Under the pieces are notes generated by a model. That model was not told the DNA's origin. It made no database searches and worked only from the letters and a program-made list of their open reading frames with translations. From assembly GCF_000280925.3 (NCBI RefSeq), contig NZ_CP012109.1, positions 8,018,501 to 8,082,500 on the forward strand: a stretch of DNA of 64,000 nt. Direction: 5' to 3'. This stretch comes from Myxococcus hansupus (GTDB taxonomy: Bacteria > Myxococcota > Myxococcia > Myxococcales > Myxococcaceae). Position 1 is the first letter of the stretch, and every line of letters begins with the position of its first letter. Positions 1 through 9,880 of this stretch are shown one piece after another. The translations under genes were made by a program, and so were the position numbers.

Positions 1-927
1 ACCAGGACTCCACCTTGTGCTGCGTGAGGAACGCGGTGTCCACCCACGTGAAGCGCGCGTCGCTTCCCAGCGCCTTCTTGCTCGCCTCCAGGAAGTCGCG
101 CATCAGCAGGGCCTGGCTGGGGCCGGTGGCGTTGTAGATGCCCGTCACGCTGCGCTCCACGGAGCGGATGATCCACGCGGCCAGGTCACGCGCGTCGATG
201 AACTGCAACGGGTCCGCGCCGTCACCAGGCGCCAGGACCTCTCCGCCCTGGGCCACGCGCAGCGGCCAGTAGGAGAAGCGGTCGGACGAATCCGCGGGCC
301 CGACGATGAGGCCCGGGCGCACGTTGAGGACGCGGCCCGGCATCGCGGCCTCGGCGGCCTGCTCACAGAGCGCCTTGAGGGCGCCGTAGTGCTTCATCAC
401 CTCTTCCGTCGTCGGGTCGTCCACGGTGGCGACCGCCGCCGTCTCGTCGAGACCCTGCTTCGTCATCTCCTGGTAGACGGAGATGGAAGACACGAAGGTG
501 TAGTGTTTGACGTGAGGCGCCAGCAGCTCGGCGGAGGCGCGGACGATGCGGGGCACATAGCCAGAGGTGTCCACCACCGCGTCCCACGTGCGGCCCTGGA
601 GCGCCTTCAGGCCCTCGCCCTTGTTCGGGTCGCGGTCACCCGCGAGCTTCTCCACATCCGGGAAGAGGCCCGGGTTCGTCTTCCCGCGGTTGAAGAGGGT
701 GAGCGTGTGGCCGCGCGAGCGCGCGTACTCCACCAGCGCGGGCCCCAGGAACGCGGTGCCGCCCAGGATGAGGATGCGCAGCGGCGCGGCGGGCGCGGAG
801 GCCTGCTCGCCCTGGCCCTGCGTGGACGTGGCGCCGGCGCCAGACGCGCCCGTGGTGGCACAGCCCATGGCCCAGAGCGAGCCGAGCGCGGCCGCTCCCT
901 GAATCACTCTCCTGCGAGACAGCGTCA
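1..927 (-). CDS. NAD-dependent epimerase/dehydratase-like protein with Tat signal (3' end outside window)
   Basis: The C-terminus lies beyond the window edge; 309 codons are visible. The start at 927 gives a twin-arginine leader (RRR at residues 5-7) followed by a lipobox-like MGC at 21-23, so export as a Tat substrate, perhaps a lipoprotein, is likely. A Rossmann NAD(P)-binding motif GGTAFLG sits at residues 56-62 and a YxxxK pair (YGALK) near residue 180, as in extended short-chain dehydrogenases and isoflavone-reductase-like epimerases. The substrate is unknown. An exported Rossmann dehydrogenase would need its cofactor loaded before transport, which suits Tat. The gene lies 52 bp downstream of the transporter gene end on the same strand. 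Confidence 0.8.
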
Positions 928-979
928 TGCGGGACTCCTCCTGCGTGTGTGGACGGACTGCGAGGGAAGGCATGGGTTG

Positions 980-2275
980 CTAACGGACCGCGGCTTCTTC
1001 GGAGACGGACGCCTCGAGCGTGGCGGGCGTGGCGTCCGCCTGCCGCCGCTGGTGCCGCGCGAGGTACAGCGACACGGCCAGCCACAGGCCCGCCAGCGGC
1101 ACGGCCGCCAGGGACAGCCCCGTCGTGCCCAGCCCCAGCTTCGTGAGGCCGCCCTGGAGCCACGCGCTCACCGTGTCACTGCCGCGGTACACCACCGTGT
1201 CGATGAAGCTCTTCGACTTGTAGCGCGCCTCGCGGTCCACGGTGGTGAAGAGCACCTCCCGCGATGGCCGCTCCAGCGCGTAGTGACTGGCGCCGCGCGC
1301 CGCCTTGAAGAGGATGAGCACGCCCAGCACCGGCATCGCCGCGAGCCCCAGGAAGCCCAGGCCCGTCAGCACCGGCGCCACCGCCAGCGCCGCCCCCAGG
1401 CCCAGCTTGGAGATGACGCGCCCGGTGACGAGCGTCTGCAGCGCCAGCGTCGCGAGCTGCACGTAGAAGTCGATGTTCCCGAAGAGGGCGGTGCGGCTGG
1501 CCGCGTCCGTGCCCAGCTCGGCGACGAGCCGCACCTCCTGGAAGTAGAGGAACGTGGAGGTCGCCGCGTAGAGCAACACCTGGAGCCCCATGGCGAGCAG
1601 GAACGGCGACGTCACGATGAGCCGCAGCCCCGCCAGCACGCCGCCGCCCACCGGCCCCTGCGCCGCCGCGGGCTGCTGTTGGACGTCCTGGGCCCAGCCG
1701 CTCAGCCGGCGCACGCACTGCGCGCTCACCTCCAGCAACACCACGGAGATGAGGATGAGGTTCACCGGGCCCACGGGCTCGGCGAGCCGGCCCACCAGGA
1801 AGGGCCCCACGAGCATCCCCGTCGTCCCTCCCGCCGCGATGAAACCAAAGAGCCGCTTGCTCTGCCCGCTGGCGAAGACGTCCGCCATGAAGCTCCAGAA
1901 GATGGAGACGACGAACAGGTTGTAGACGCTCAGCCAGACATAGAAGACACGCGCCACCGTCTCGCGCGCCACCCCGAGCTTCAACAGCACGAAGAAGCCC
2001 AACAGGTTGACCAGGAAGAACCGGTAGACGCGGGGAATCACCACCCGCCGGGGCCAGCGCGACACCAACGCGGAGAAGGCAGGCACCGCCGCCAGCATCA
2101 CCAGGAAGGTGGCGGTGAAGAGCCAGTCCAGCCCCTTCACGCTGCCCGCCGTGCCCATCTCGTTGCGGATGGGCCGGAGGATGGCGTAGCCGCACATCAG
2201 CGTGAAGAAGTACAGGAACGACCAGCGGACGGCACCGACCTCCTCGTCCCGAACGTCCACGAATCGCCTGAGCAT
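980..2275 (-). CDS. NTP/NDP-exchange-like or MFS multi-spanning transporter
   Basis: About 431 residues with roughly a dozen hydrophobic segments. The early motif YAILRPIRNEMG resembles the first helix region of ATP/ADP translocase-like (TLC) carriers and related MFS proteins common in myxobacteria. The substrate cannot be read from sequence; nucleotide exchange is only a family-level guess. Neither start has a clear ribosome-binding site. I use the ATG giving MLRRFVDVRDEE; a GTG four codons upstream (2287) is the alternative. The epimerase-like gene follows 52 bp downstream on the same strand. Confidence 0.75.
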   Translation of the reverse strand: MLRRFVDVRDEEVGAVRWSFLYFFTLMCGYAILRPIRNEMGTAGSVKGLDWLFTATFLVMLAAVPAFSALVSRWPRRVVIPRVYRFFLVNLLGFFVLLKLGVARETVARVFYVWLSVYNLFVVSIFWSFMADVFASGQSKRLFGFIAAGGTTGMLVGPFLVGRLAEPVGPVNLILISVVLLEVSAQCVRRLSGWAQDVQQQPAAAQGPVGGGVLAGLRLIVTSPFLLAMGLQVLLYAATSTFLYFQEVRLVAELGTDAASRTALFGNIDFYVQLATLALQTLVTGRVISKLGLGAALAVAPVLTGLGFLGLAAMPVLGVLILFKAARGASHYALERPSREVLFTTVDREARYKSKSFIDTVVYRGSDTVSAWLQGGLTKLGLGTTGLSLAAVPLAGLWLAVSLYLARHQRRQADATPATLEASVSEEAAVR

Positions 2276-2370
2276 GGAGGAATTCACGTGAGCGGCCCAA
2301 CGAGGCCCCGGGCAACCTATTCCCAGGACCTTGCGCGTGGAACGAGCGCGGCGGGCAGATGTCGCGCGGA

Positions 2371-3675
2371 CTACGTCCCGGCGGCGAGCACCGCGCGGAG
2401 GGTCGCCTCGACCCGGGGCAGCGCTTCCTCGATTTCCTTCACCGAGGTGGCCCCCACGCTCAGCCGGAACCAGCCCGTGTCCGCGTCGAGCCCGAAGGCC
2501 TGGAAGGGCACCACGCCCAGGTTGGCCTTCTCCAGCAGCAGCTTGCGGATGTCATTGTTGGTGCGAAGCCCGCCCTTGCCCACCAGGTCGAAGCGCACCG
2601 ACAGGTAGATGGCGCCCTGCGGCGCGATGTGCTGCACCGGCAGGCCCGCCTCGCGCATCCGCGTGAAGCCCTGGTGGAGGGCCTCCAGCCGCGCCTCCAC
2701 GCGCTCGTGCATCACCTTCAGGAAGGCCCCCGTCGCCGCGGTGTCATCGAGGTACCGCGCCACCGCCACCTGCTCCGCCTTGGGCGCCCAGGCCCCCACG
2801 TGGCCCAGCACGTCGCGCATGCGGGAGATGATGGACGGCGGCCCCACGCCCCACCCCACGCGCACGCCCGTGGCGGCGAAGGCCTTGGAGATGCCGTCCA
2901 CGAACACCGTGTAGGGCGCGACCTCGGGCACCAGCGCCACCGGCGTGACGTGCTTCGCCGCGCCGAAGCTCAGCACCCAGTAAATCTGGTCGTACATGAG
3001 GATGAGCGGCTTGCGGCCCTGCTTCTCGCGCTCGCGGTTCTCCGCGACCACGCGCTCGCAGATGGCGCCCAGCACGTCCGGCTCAATCATGGTGCCGGTG
3101 GGGTTGAGCGGGCTGCACAGGCACAGCAGGCGCGCGTTGCCCAGGTGCGGCGTGAGCTGCTCCACGGTGGGCATGAAGCCCCGCGCAGCGTCCGTCACCA
3201 CCACCGCGCTCTTCGCATCCATCATGTGCGCGTAGTGGTTGTTGTTCCAGGAGGGCACCGGGTAGACGACCGTGTCTCCCGCATCCAGCACGCTGCGAAA
3301 GGTGCCGTAGATGACGGGCCGCGCGCCACCCGCGATGACGATGCCCTCCAGCGGGTACTTCAGGCCCAGCGAGCGCTCGTAGAAGCGCTGCACGGCCTGG
3401 CGGAGGTCGAGCACGCCATCCGACGGGGGGTAGTTCGTCTCGCCGGCCTGGAGCGCCGCGGTGATGTGGTCTCGCAGGCCGTCGGGGATGGGGAACTCGC
3501 GCGGGTTGAAGTCGCCCACGGTGAGGTTGCACACCTTCTGGCCCTGGGCGACCCGTTCGCGAATCTCCGCGGCGATGCGGAGGATTTCACTGCCGACGAT
3601 GCCGCGCGCCATGGTGCCCACGGTGGCGTCGTCCTTCGAGGGACGGGGAAGCGAGGTCAAATCGAGGGGGGCCAT
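2371..3675 (-). CDS. Pyridoxal-phosphate-dependent class I/II aminotransferase
   Basis: 434 residues, the usual length of fold-type I aminotransferases. Visible landmarks include NLTVGDFNPREF near the N-terminus, a Pro-rich SPLNPTGTM segment, an Asp in the LMYDQIYW strand, and the Schiff-base lysine in GISKAFAATGVR near residue 263, followed by the phosphate-binding arginine segment RVGWG. It should transfer an amino group between an amino acid (aspartate or aromatic type) and a keto acid in the cytoplasm. The start at MAPLDLTSLP matches the domain. The same open frame runs some 730 bases further upstream but that part overlaps the divergent lipoprotein gene and is not coding-like. Confidence 0.9.
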   Translation of the reverse strand: MAPLDLTSLPRPSKDDATVGTMARGIVGSEILRIAAEIRERVAQGQKVCNLTVGDFNPREFPIPDGLRDHITAALQAGETNYPPSDGVLDLRQAVQRFYERSLGLKYPLEGIVIAGGARPVIYGTFRSVLDAGDTVVYPVPSWNNNHYAHMMDAKSAVVVTDAARGFMPTVEQLTPHLGNARLLCLCSPLNPTGTMIEPDVLGAICERVVAENREREKQGRKPLILMYDQIYWVLSFGAAKHVTPVALVPEVAPYTVFVDGISKAFAATGVRVGWGVGPPSIISRMRDVLGHVGAWAPKAEQVAVARYLDDTAATGAFLKVMHERVEARLEALHQGFTRMREAGLPVQHIAPQGAIYLSVRFDLVGKGGLRTNNDIRKLLLEKANLGVVPFQAFGLDADTGWFRLSVGATSVKEIEEALPRVEATLRAVLAAGT

Positions 3676-3867
3676 GCGAGTTGCTCTCCGGTTCGTGCGC
3701 GTCAGGGGCCGCGCGGACTGCCTGCTGCGCGGACGATAGTCGCGGCCCCACCTCCATGTGTCATCCATTCGTGAGGACCTGACACCGAGGCACTGGCCCT
3801 CTGGCCGCTGCCCGTGCGAGACGAAGGACCCGAGTCCCGAAGCAGGTGGGCTGACTGGAGAGTCACG

Positions 3868-4593
3868 ATGACGCTGTCCGGACGCAGGCTGACGTCGCTG
3901 GGGTTGGTTGGGTGTCTCGCGCTCGCGGGATGCTCGAAGAAGGAGGAGCCCCAGGCGGCGCCCCAGCCCCAGGCCCCGAGCATCCCCTCCACCCGGGCCC
4001 CGGAGGGCACCATCCCTCGCGAGGGCGAGGCCGCCGCCCAGCCGCCTGTCCACACGGCGACAGGCGTCGACGAGGAAGTCGCCGCCATTCCCTCCGGCGA
4101 GGCCGTGCCGCCCGTGGAGGTCCCCCCTTCGGACGCCCCTCCCGAGGACCCGAAGAACCGCGAGTGGACCACCGCGCCGGTGACGCTGAAGCGGGGCCCA
4201 GGCCAGGCGGTGACGCTGCGCTCGGTGCGCACCGGCACCCACGCGGACTATGACCGTGTGGTGTTCGAGTTCGACGGGGCCCGGGTGCCCGGCTATCAGC
4301 TCGAGTACGTGAACAAGCCCGTCATCCAGTGCGGCTCGGGCGACGAGACGCCACTGGCCGGACAGGCCGCGCTCCAGGTCACCCTGACACCCGCGCGGGG
4401 CCATGACGACCAGGGCCGGGCCACCGTCTCCGCGCTCGAGATGAAGCCCAAGCTGCCCACGCTGCTGGAGCTGGTGCGCACGTGTGACTTCGAGGCCGAG
4501 GTGACGTGGGTGCTCGGCACCAAGGCGCGCACCGACTACCGCGTCATGGAGCTGAGCGGCCCCACGCGCCTCGTCGTGGATGTGAAGCGCTGA
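3868..4593 (+). CDS. AMIN-like domain lipoprotein
   Basis: 241 residues. The start at 3868 gives a short leader ending in the lipobox LALAGC, then a Pro/Glu/Ala-rich linker of about 85 residues, then a compact domain with RTGTHADYDRVVFEF, a pattern typical of AMIN-like domains found in cell-envelope lipoproteins and related to peptidoglycan-binding AMIN. It is probably anchored in the envelope with the linker spanning away from the membrane. It is divergent from the aminotransferase (192 bp between starts) and converges on malQ with only 13 bp between stop codons. The exact role is unknown. Confidence 0.78.
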   Translation: MTLSGRRLTSLGLVGCLALAGCSKKEEPQAAPQPQAPSIPSTRAPEGTIPREGEAAAQPPVHTATGVDEEVAAIPSGEAVPPVEVPPSDAPPEDPKNREWTTAPVTLKRGPGQAVTLRSVRTGTHADYDRVVFEFDGARVPGYQLEYVNKPVIQCGSGDETPLAGQAALQVTLTPARGHDDQGRATVSALEMKPKLPTLLELVRTCDFEAEVTWVLGTKARTDYRVMELSGPTRLVVDVKR

Positions 4594-4606
4594 ACGCGCG
4601 GTGGCG

Positions 4607-6571
4607 TCACCCGGCTCGCAGCTCGCGGGCCAGTGCGTCCAACGCCTCCAACAGACGGGCGTGCCGGCTCCGCGCTCGCGGGTCCTGCGCCCTCAGCGCC
4701 ATGGCGAGCGCCGCGGGCAGGTTCACCGCGGCGTCGCCCCGCAGCCGCTCGCGGTACTGCCGCGCCCAGTCCGGCGGCACGCGCAAGGTCCAGTTGCGCT
4801 CATCCACCGTGCCGGGCGTGTTGTACGTCTCCGGCATTCCCAGCAGGTCGGTGACGAACATCATCACGTTGCGCGCGCGGCTGGCGAACAGGTCCGCCAC
4901 CTTCGCCTGCGCGAGCAGCCCCGGCCGCGTGGACAGTTCGCGCGCGAAGGCCTCGCGGTCCTCGGGCTCTGGACACAGGCGCCACGCCAGGTACTCCGCC
5001 TGGGCGCGCAGCGTGCCCTTCCATTGCCAGTCCGCCACCAGGCGCCACAGCGACTTCGTGTCGTGGTTGCCCACCATCACCCAGTCATCCGGGCCCACGT
5101 TCTCACTGCGGTACACGTCCGCCGGGTTGTCCAGGTCCGCCTTCTGCGTCACCCGGAAGCGGCCCAGCCCGTACTGCGCCAGCACGCGCTCCAGCGGATA
5201 CGGCAACGTGCTGAGCACCTCGGCCAACAAGTCCCCCACCTGTCGCCCGTTGCGCCGGGCCGCCTCCACCACGGTGTCGAAGAGGACGCTGTAGCGGCGC
5301 ACCTGTTCGGGCGTGAGGTCCTTCACCCAGCGGTCCGCGTAGCGCGACACCGCGCGGTCCACCTGCCCCGCGTGGACGAGCGCGAAGTGCGCCAGCTCCG
5401 GGTGGTCGGGCAGGTCCGGCGAGGAGAAGAGCCGCGCGCCATGCTGCACGGACCAGAGCGCGTCCGGCAGGTCCGCCCGGTACACCCACGGGCACACCAG
5501 GCCGTGCGGGTGGTCCAGGCGCAGGCCGTCGTACTCGCCCAGCATCTTGTCCATGCGCGCGTTCATGAAGCGCAGCACGGGGCCATTGCGACTGCCGGCG
5601 TTCGCGCCCGCGTCGTCCGCCTCGAAGTACTGCCCCGGGTCCATCACCGGATAGTTCCAGGGCTGACCGTCCGGGTTCGTCCGGCTGGGCGGCGCGCCCA
5701 TGAGATAGGTGCTCAGGAAGAGGCCCTGCCACGCCCACGCGTCGCGCGGGGACAGGCCAATCTGCAAATCACCGTACAGCTTCAGCCGCCAGCCTCCCGC
5801 GCGCTCACGGAGCCGCTGGTGCTGCGCGTGGACGAGGAACTGACAGAAGGCGTAGCGCTCCAGCGAGTCCGCGTAACGCAGCTCCAACTGCGTCATGCGC
5901 GCCACGGCCGCCGCTTCCTCTTCCGGGCGAGGACTCCACAGGCGTCCATCCAACGAATCCGCCCAGCGCCGCCAGTCCGGCTCCCGCTTCTCCTCGCACA
6001 ACACGTCGAAGAGCGCGTCGCGCACCAACCAGGCCCGGTGCTGCTGGCGGAAGGTGTCGAAGCGCGAGGCCAGCGACTTGATGGCGGCGGAGGCGTCCGG
6101 CTCCGTGCGCTTCTGCCGAAAGGTCTGCCACGCTTCGTTCAGCAGCGTGGTCTGTTCGCGGAAGGCGTGACGGAAGCGCGCTCCGGGACTGAGCGACGCG
6201 GGCCGACTGGCGGCCAGTCCCGCCACGCGTCCCGGCGGCAACAGCGCGCCCCACGGCTCGGGGGACTCCAGCGCCGCGAGCGCCACGTTGAGGAGGTTGC
6301 GCGAGAAGAGCGTGCCGTCATACGGCGACGCGTTGTACTCGGTCACCTGCCCCTGCGGGCCGAGCTGGATGCCGTTGAAGCCCAGCGCTCGGGAGAACGC
6401 CAGGAAGTCGGCGGCGCCCTCCGAATATGGCGAGCCCCAGCCCGTGTCTTCTTCTGGAAGGCTGGGGAAACTCGGGTCGTGGATGCTGAGCACCAGGTTG
6501 CGGACGTCGAGCGCGCCCAGGGCTTCGGTGACGAGTCGATGATGATTTTCGGGCAGCAAGGCGCGGGACAT
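4607..6571 (-). CDS. malQ: 4-alpha-glucanotransferase (amylomaltase, GH77)
   Basis: 654 residues. It transfers maltodextrin segments between alpha-1,4-glucans in cytoplasmic glycogen/maltodextrin metabolism. The N-terminus has HDPSFPS and GWGSPYSEGAADFL, matching the start of the GH77 barrel where the glucan acceptor site forms. LRLDHPHGL near residue 350 carries the expected nucleophilic Asp of the family's RxDH motif, and GNHDT near residue 500 supplies the conserved transition-state Asp. It is slightly longer than the classical ~500-residue plant and Thermus type. It stands alone, with no glycogen genes next to it here; the efflux pump gene ends 84 bp upstream. Confidence 0.88.
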   Translation of the reverse strand: MSRALLPENHHRLVTEALGALDVRNLVLSIHDPSFPSLPEEDTGWGSPYSEGAADFLAFSRALGFNGIQLGPQGQVTEYNASPYDGTLFSRNLLNVALAALESPEPWGALLPPGRVAGLAASRPASLSPGARFRHAFREQTTLLNEAWQTFRQKRTEPDASAAIKSLASRFDTFRQQHRAWLVRDALFDVLCEEKREPDWRRWADSLDGRLWSPRPEEEAAAVARMTQLELRYADSLERYAFCQFLVHAQHQRLRERAGGWRLKLYGDLQIGLSPRDAWAWQGLFLSTYLMGAPPSRTNPDGQPWNYPVMDPGQYFEADDAGANAGSRNGPVLRFMNARMDKMLGEYDGLRLDHPHGLVCPWVYRADLPDALWSVQHGARLFSSPDLPDHPELAHFALVHAGQVDRAVSRYADRWVKDLTPEQVRRYSVLFDTVVEAARRNGRQVGDLLAEVLSTLPYPLERVLAQYGLGRFRVTQKADLDNPADVYRSENVGPDDWVMVGNHDTKSLWRLVADWQWKGTLRAQAEYLAWRLCPEPEDREAFARELSTRPGLLAQAKVADLFASRARNVMMFVTDLLGMPETYNTPGTVDERNWTLRVPPDWARQYRERLRGDAAVNLPAALAMALRAQDPRARSRHARLLEALDALARELRAG

Positions 6572-6655
6572 GGCGGAAGGGGCTGACCCTATGGCCCCTG
6601 GCGCGATGCGCCAACCGTCCTGTCGTCCCGATTCAGCGACTTCGTTGTCGAGCCC

Positions 6656-9600
6656 TCACTCGTGGCGTGCCTGCGGCGCGGGCCGAGGCTCACCGCGCCC
6701 CCCGCCGTGCGAGCGCGACTCGGGCGGCTGCATGCGGAAGAGTTTGCGCAGCTTGCGGGTGGCCCACGTCCGGCCCTCCACCAGGATTTCGTACACCGTG
6801 GGAATCACCAGCAAGGTCAGCAGCGTGGACGTAATCGTGCCGCCAATCACCGCGCGGCCCAGCGGAGCCCGGAAGTCGCCGCCCTCGCCCGCGCCAATGG
6901 CCACCGGCACCATGCCCGCCACCAGCGCGAAGGTCGTCATCAGGATGGGACGCAGACGGATGCGGCCCGCTTCGATGAGCGCCTCGCGCAGCGGCATGCC
7001 CTTCTCGTGCGACCACTTGGCGAAGTCGATGAGCAGGATGGCGTTCTTCGCGACGATGCCCATCAGCAGCATGATGCCGATGAGGCTCATCAGGTTCAGC
7101 GTGTCGCCGGTGAGCAGCAGCGCCAGCACCACGCCGATGAGTGACAGCGGCAGCGAGATGAGGATGGCCAGCGGGTCCAGGAAGGAGCCGAACTGGAGGA
7201 CCAGGATGAAGTACATCAGCATCAGCGCCATGCCGAGCGCGAGAAACACGCGCATGAAGACCTCGGCCTGGTCCGCGGACTCACCGCCCGTCGTCAGCGT
7301 GTAGCCCGGAGGCAGCTTCACGCCGTCCAGCCGCTTCTGGATGTCCGACCCCACCTCCGACAACGAGCGCCCCTGCACGTTCGCCTGCACGTTGATGACG
7401 CGCTGACGGTCCAGGTGCGTCACCTGCGCGGGCCCCAGCGTCCGGCGGATGTCCGCCACCTGGCCCAGGGGCACCAACCGGGGCTGGCCGTCCGGCGCCG
7501 CGCCCACGGAGATGGGGAGCTGCGCCAAGTCGTTGGGGTTGTCACGGGCGCTCGGCGCCAGCCGGACCATGACCTCGCGCGTCTCGCCAATGGGGTCCAC
7601 CCAGTCACCGACGTCCAGGCCCGCGAAGGCCGGCCGCAACACCTGGGCCACCTGCCCCACCGTCACGCCGAGCTGCCCCGCGAGCCCGCGGTTCAACTCC
7701 ACCTCCAGCTCCGGCTTCTGCCCGCGCGTGGACAGGCCCACGTCCACCGCGCCCGGCACCTGCGCCACTTCCTTCTGCACCTGCTCCGCCAACTGCGTGA
7801 GCACCCGCTGGTCCGGTCCGCGCAGCTCGTACTGGAGCTGTTTGAAGGCGCCGCCGAAGCCCGAGGTGAAGACGGAGACGGTGGCGCCGCCGATGCGCTT
7901 CATCTCCTCGCGGAACTGAACGCCCAGCGCGTCCTGACTCACGTCGCGGTCCGCCTTGGGCGTCAGCCGCACGTACACCAGCGCCTGGTCCACGCCGGGC
8001 GCGCTGAGCGCCAGGGGCACGCCGATGGTGGCGTACGTGTACTCCACCTCGGAGTGGGCGCTGAGGGTGCGCGTCACCTCGTCCACCTTGCGCCGCGTGT
8101 ACTCCAGGCTGGAGCCCGGCGGCGTCTCCACCAGCAGCTCCACCTCCGCGCGGTCGCTCACCGGAACGAAGCCCGCGCCGCCCACGGTGGCCTGGAGCGC
8201 CAACGCTCCCACCAGCGAGCCCACCGCCACCAGCACCATGGCCAGCCGGTGGTCCAACGCCCAGGCGATGACGTGCTTGTAGCGATCCGCCTGCCGGTCG
8301 AACCACGCGTTGAAGCGGTTCAACACGCGTGTGATGATGTTCGGCCGCTCCTTCTTGGGCGGCTCCGGCCAGTACGCGCTCAGCATCGGGTCCAGTGAGA
8401 AGGACACGAACAGCGACACCAGCACCGCGCAGGCAATGGTGAGGGCGAAGGGTTTGAACCACTGGCCCGCCACGCCGTACATGAAGGCCACCGGCACGAA
8501 GACGGCGACGATGGAGAACGTGGTGGCCGACACCGCGAGGCCAATCTCCGACGTGCCCTCACGCGACGCCGTGTAGTGGTCCTTCCCCATCTCCACGTGG
8601 CGGACGATGTTCTCGCGCACGACGATGGCGTCGTCGATGAGGATGCCGATGGCCAGCGTCAGGCCCAGGAGCGACATGGTGTTGAGCGTGAAGCCGAAGG
8701 CCCACACGCTGATGAAGGACGCCAGCACACTCACCGGCAGCGCCAAGCCCGTGATGACGGTGGAGCGCCACGAGTTGAGGAAGACGAAAACGACCAGCAC
8801 CGTGAGCAGCGCGCCTTCAATCAGCGCGGACTGCACGTTGTCCACGGCGCTCTCCACGCGGATACCAGCGTCGCGCACGATTTCGAGCTTCACGCCCGCG
8901 GGCAGTTGTTGCTGGAGCGCGTGCACCCGCTCGCGCACCGCGTCCGCCACTTCGGTGGTGCTGTAGCCGCGCGCCTTGAGCACTTCGATGCCCACGGCCT
9001 GCTTGCCGTTGAAGAGCGCCAGCGTGCGGGGCTCCTCGGAACCCACGAAGACGTCCGCCACCTGCCCCAGGCGGATGGCCTGCCCGTTGCGCGCCGCCAC
9101 CACCATGTCGCGGAAGTCCTCCACCTTCTCCAACCGGCCCTTGAGGCGGATGGACTCCTCCGACAGCGGCGCGTTGATGCGGCCCACCGGCGCCGCCAGG
9201 TTCTGCGCCTGGAGCGCCGCCACCACCTCCGCCACGGACAGCCCGGCGGCCTGGAGCGCCTCCGGCTTGAGCTGCACCGTCATCTCGCGCGCCACGTCGC
9301 CCACGACGTCGGCCTGCGCCACGCCGGGCACCGAGCGCAGCTCACCCACCACCGTCGGGTCCGCGACCAGCGACAGCGCCGCCACATCCAGTCCCTCCGA
9401 CGTGAGCGTCAGCGACAGGATGGGTTGGTCCGCCGGGTCGAAGCGCGTGAGGATGGGCTCCTCCATCTCCTGCGGCAGGTCCGCGCGCTTGCTGGAGATG
9501 GCGTCCCGGATGTCCTGTGACGCCTCCTGGATGTCCTTCTCGAAGTCGAAGAACACCGTGAAGGTCGCCAGGCCGTCGGTGGCGATGGACGTCGTCTCCT

Positions 9601-9838
9601 TCGGGTCCACCCCGCTGATGGCGAAGATGGCGTCCTCGATGGGCTCGACGATTTCCCGCTCCACCGTCTCGGGTGACGCGCCTGGGTAGACGATGGTGAC
9701 GTTGACGACGGGAGGCTGGATGTCAGGAAACTCGTCCGTCTCCAGGAGCCCCAGGGACACCAGGCCGAAGACCACCAGCGCCAGCATCGCGGTGATGGTG
9801 ACGATGGGACGCTTGATGGCGAAGTCGGAAATGAACAC
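6656..9838 (-). CDS. RND efflux pump inner-membrane permease (AcrB/HAE1-like)
   Basis: 1060 residues, the normal length for the hydrophobe/amphiphile efflux RND family. The start is a GTG with a good AGGAG site 8 bases upstream. The first helix reads FAIKRPIVTITAMLALVVFG and is followed by a large periplasmic porter region, then GILIDDAIVVRENI in the TM4 region, where the adjacent Asp pair of the proton relay lies. The second half repeats the arrangement. It pumps lipophilic compounds from the periplasm or inner membrane using proton-motive force. The adaptor gene lies 42 bp upstream on the same strand. No TolC-like outer membrane channel is encoded nearby, so the channel must be elsewhere. 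Confidence 0.93.
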   Translation of the reverse strand: MFISDFAIKRPIVTITAMLALVVFGLVSLGLLETDEFPDIQPPVVNVTIVYPGASPETVEREIVEPIEDAIFAISGVDPKETTSIATDGLATFTVFFDFEKDIQEASQDIRDAISSKRADLPQEMEEPILTRFDPADQPILSLTLTSEGLDVAALSLVADPTVVGELRSVPGVAQADVVGDVAREMTVQLKPEALQAAGLSVAEVVAALQAQNLAAPVGRINAPLSEESIRLKGRLEKVEDFRDMVVAARNGQAIRLGQVADVFVGSEEPRTLALFNGKQAVGIEVLKARGYSTTEVADAVRERVHALQQQLPAGVKLEIVRDAGIRVESAVDNVQSALIEGALLTVLVVFVFLNSWRSTVITGLALPVSVLASFISVWAFGFTLNTMSLLGLTLAIGILIDDAIVVRENIVRHVEMGKDHYTASREGTSEIGLAVSATTFSIVAVFVPVAFMYGVAGQWFKPFALTIACAVLVSLFVSFSLDPMLSAYWPEPPKKERPNIITRVLNRFNAWFDRQADRYKHVIAWALDHRLAMVLVAVGSLVGALALQATVGGAGFVPVSDRAEVELLVETPPGSSLEYTRRKVDEVTRTLSAHSEVEYTYATIGVPLALSAPGVDQALVYVRLTPKADRDVSQDALGVQFREEMKRIGGATVSVFTSGFGGAFKQLQYELRGPDQRVLTQLAEQVQKEVAQVPGAVDVGLSTRGQKPELEVELNRGLAGQLGVTVGQVAQVLRPAFAGLDVGDWVDPIGETREVMVRLAPSARDNPNDLAQLPISVGAAPDGQPRLVPLGQVADIRRTLGPAQVTHLDRQRVINVQANVQGRSLSEVGSDIQKRLDGVKLPPGYTLTTGGESADQAEVFMRVFLALGMALMLMYFILVLQFGSFLDPLAILISLPLSLIGVVLALLLTGDTLNLMSLIGIMLLMGIVAKNAILLIDFAKWSHEKGMPLREALIEAGRIRLRPILMTTFALVAGMVPVAIGAGEGGDFRAPLGRAVIGGTITSTLLTLLVIPTVYEILVEGRTWATRKLRKLFRMQPPESRSHGGGRGEPRPAPQARHE

Positions 9839-9880
9839 GGACGTGACTCCTGCTGGGAGCAGTGGTGGGACGGTGCGGCC

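Noticed and set aside
17..2608. An 863-codon open frame on the plus strand opposite the first three genes
   Set aside because: Rich in Arg, His and Gln and without motifs, as expected of the antisense of high-GC genes; the minus-strand genes carry clear family motifs.
2359..3774. A 471-codon plus-strand frame opposite the aminotransferase
   Set aside because: Same reason; it overlaps a protein with a full PLP-enzyme motif set.
3676..4404. Upstream extension of the aminotransferase frame on the minus strand
   Set aside because: It overlaps the AMIN-like lipoprotein gene and its composition is not coding-like; family length fits the 3675 start.
4601..6586. A 661-codon open frame opposite malQ
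   Set aside because: Compositionally an antisense shadow with no recognisable domain; malQ is well supported.
6593..6616. Short hairpin TGGCGC...GCGCCA between the malQ and RND genes as a terminator
   Set aside because: Only six base pairs and no T-run; such stems are common by chance at this GC content.
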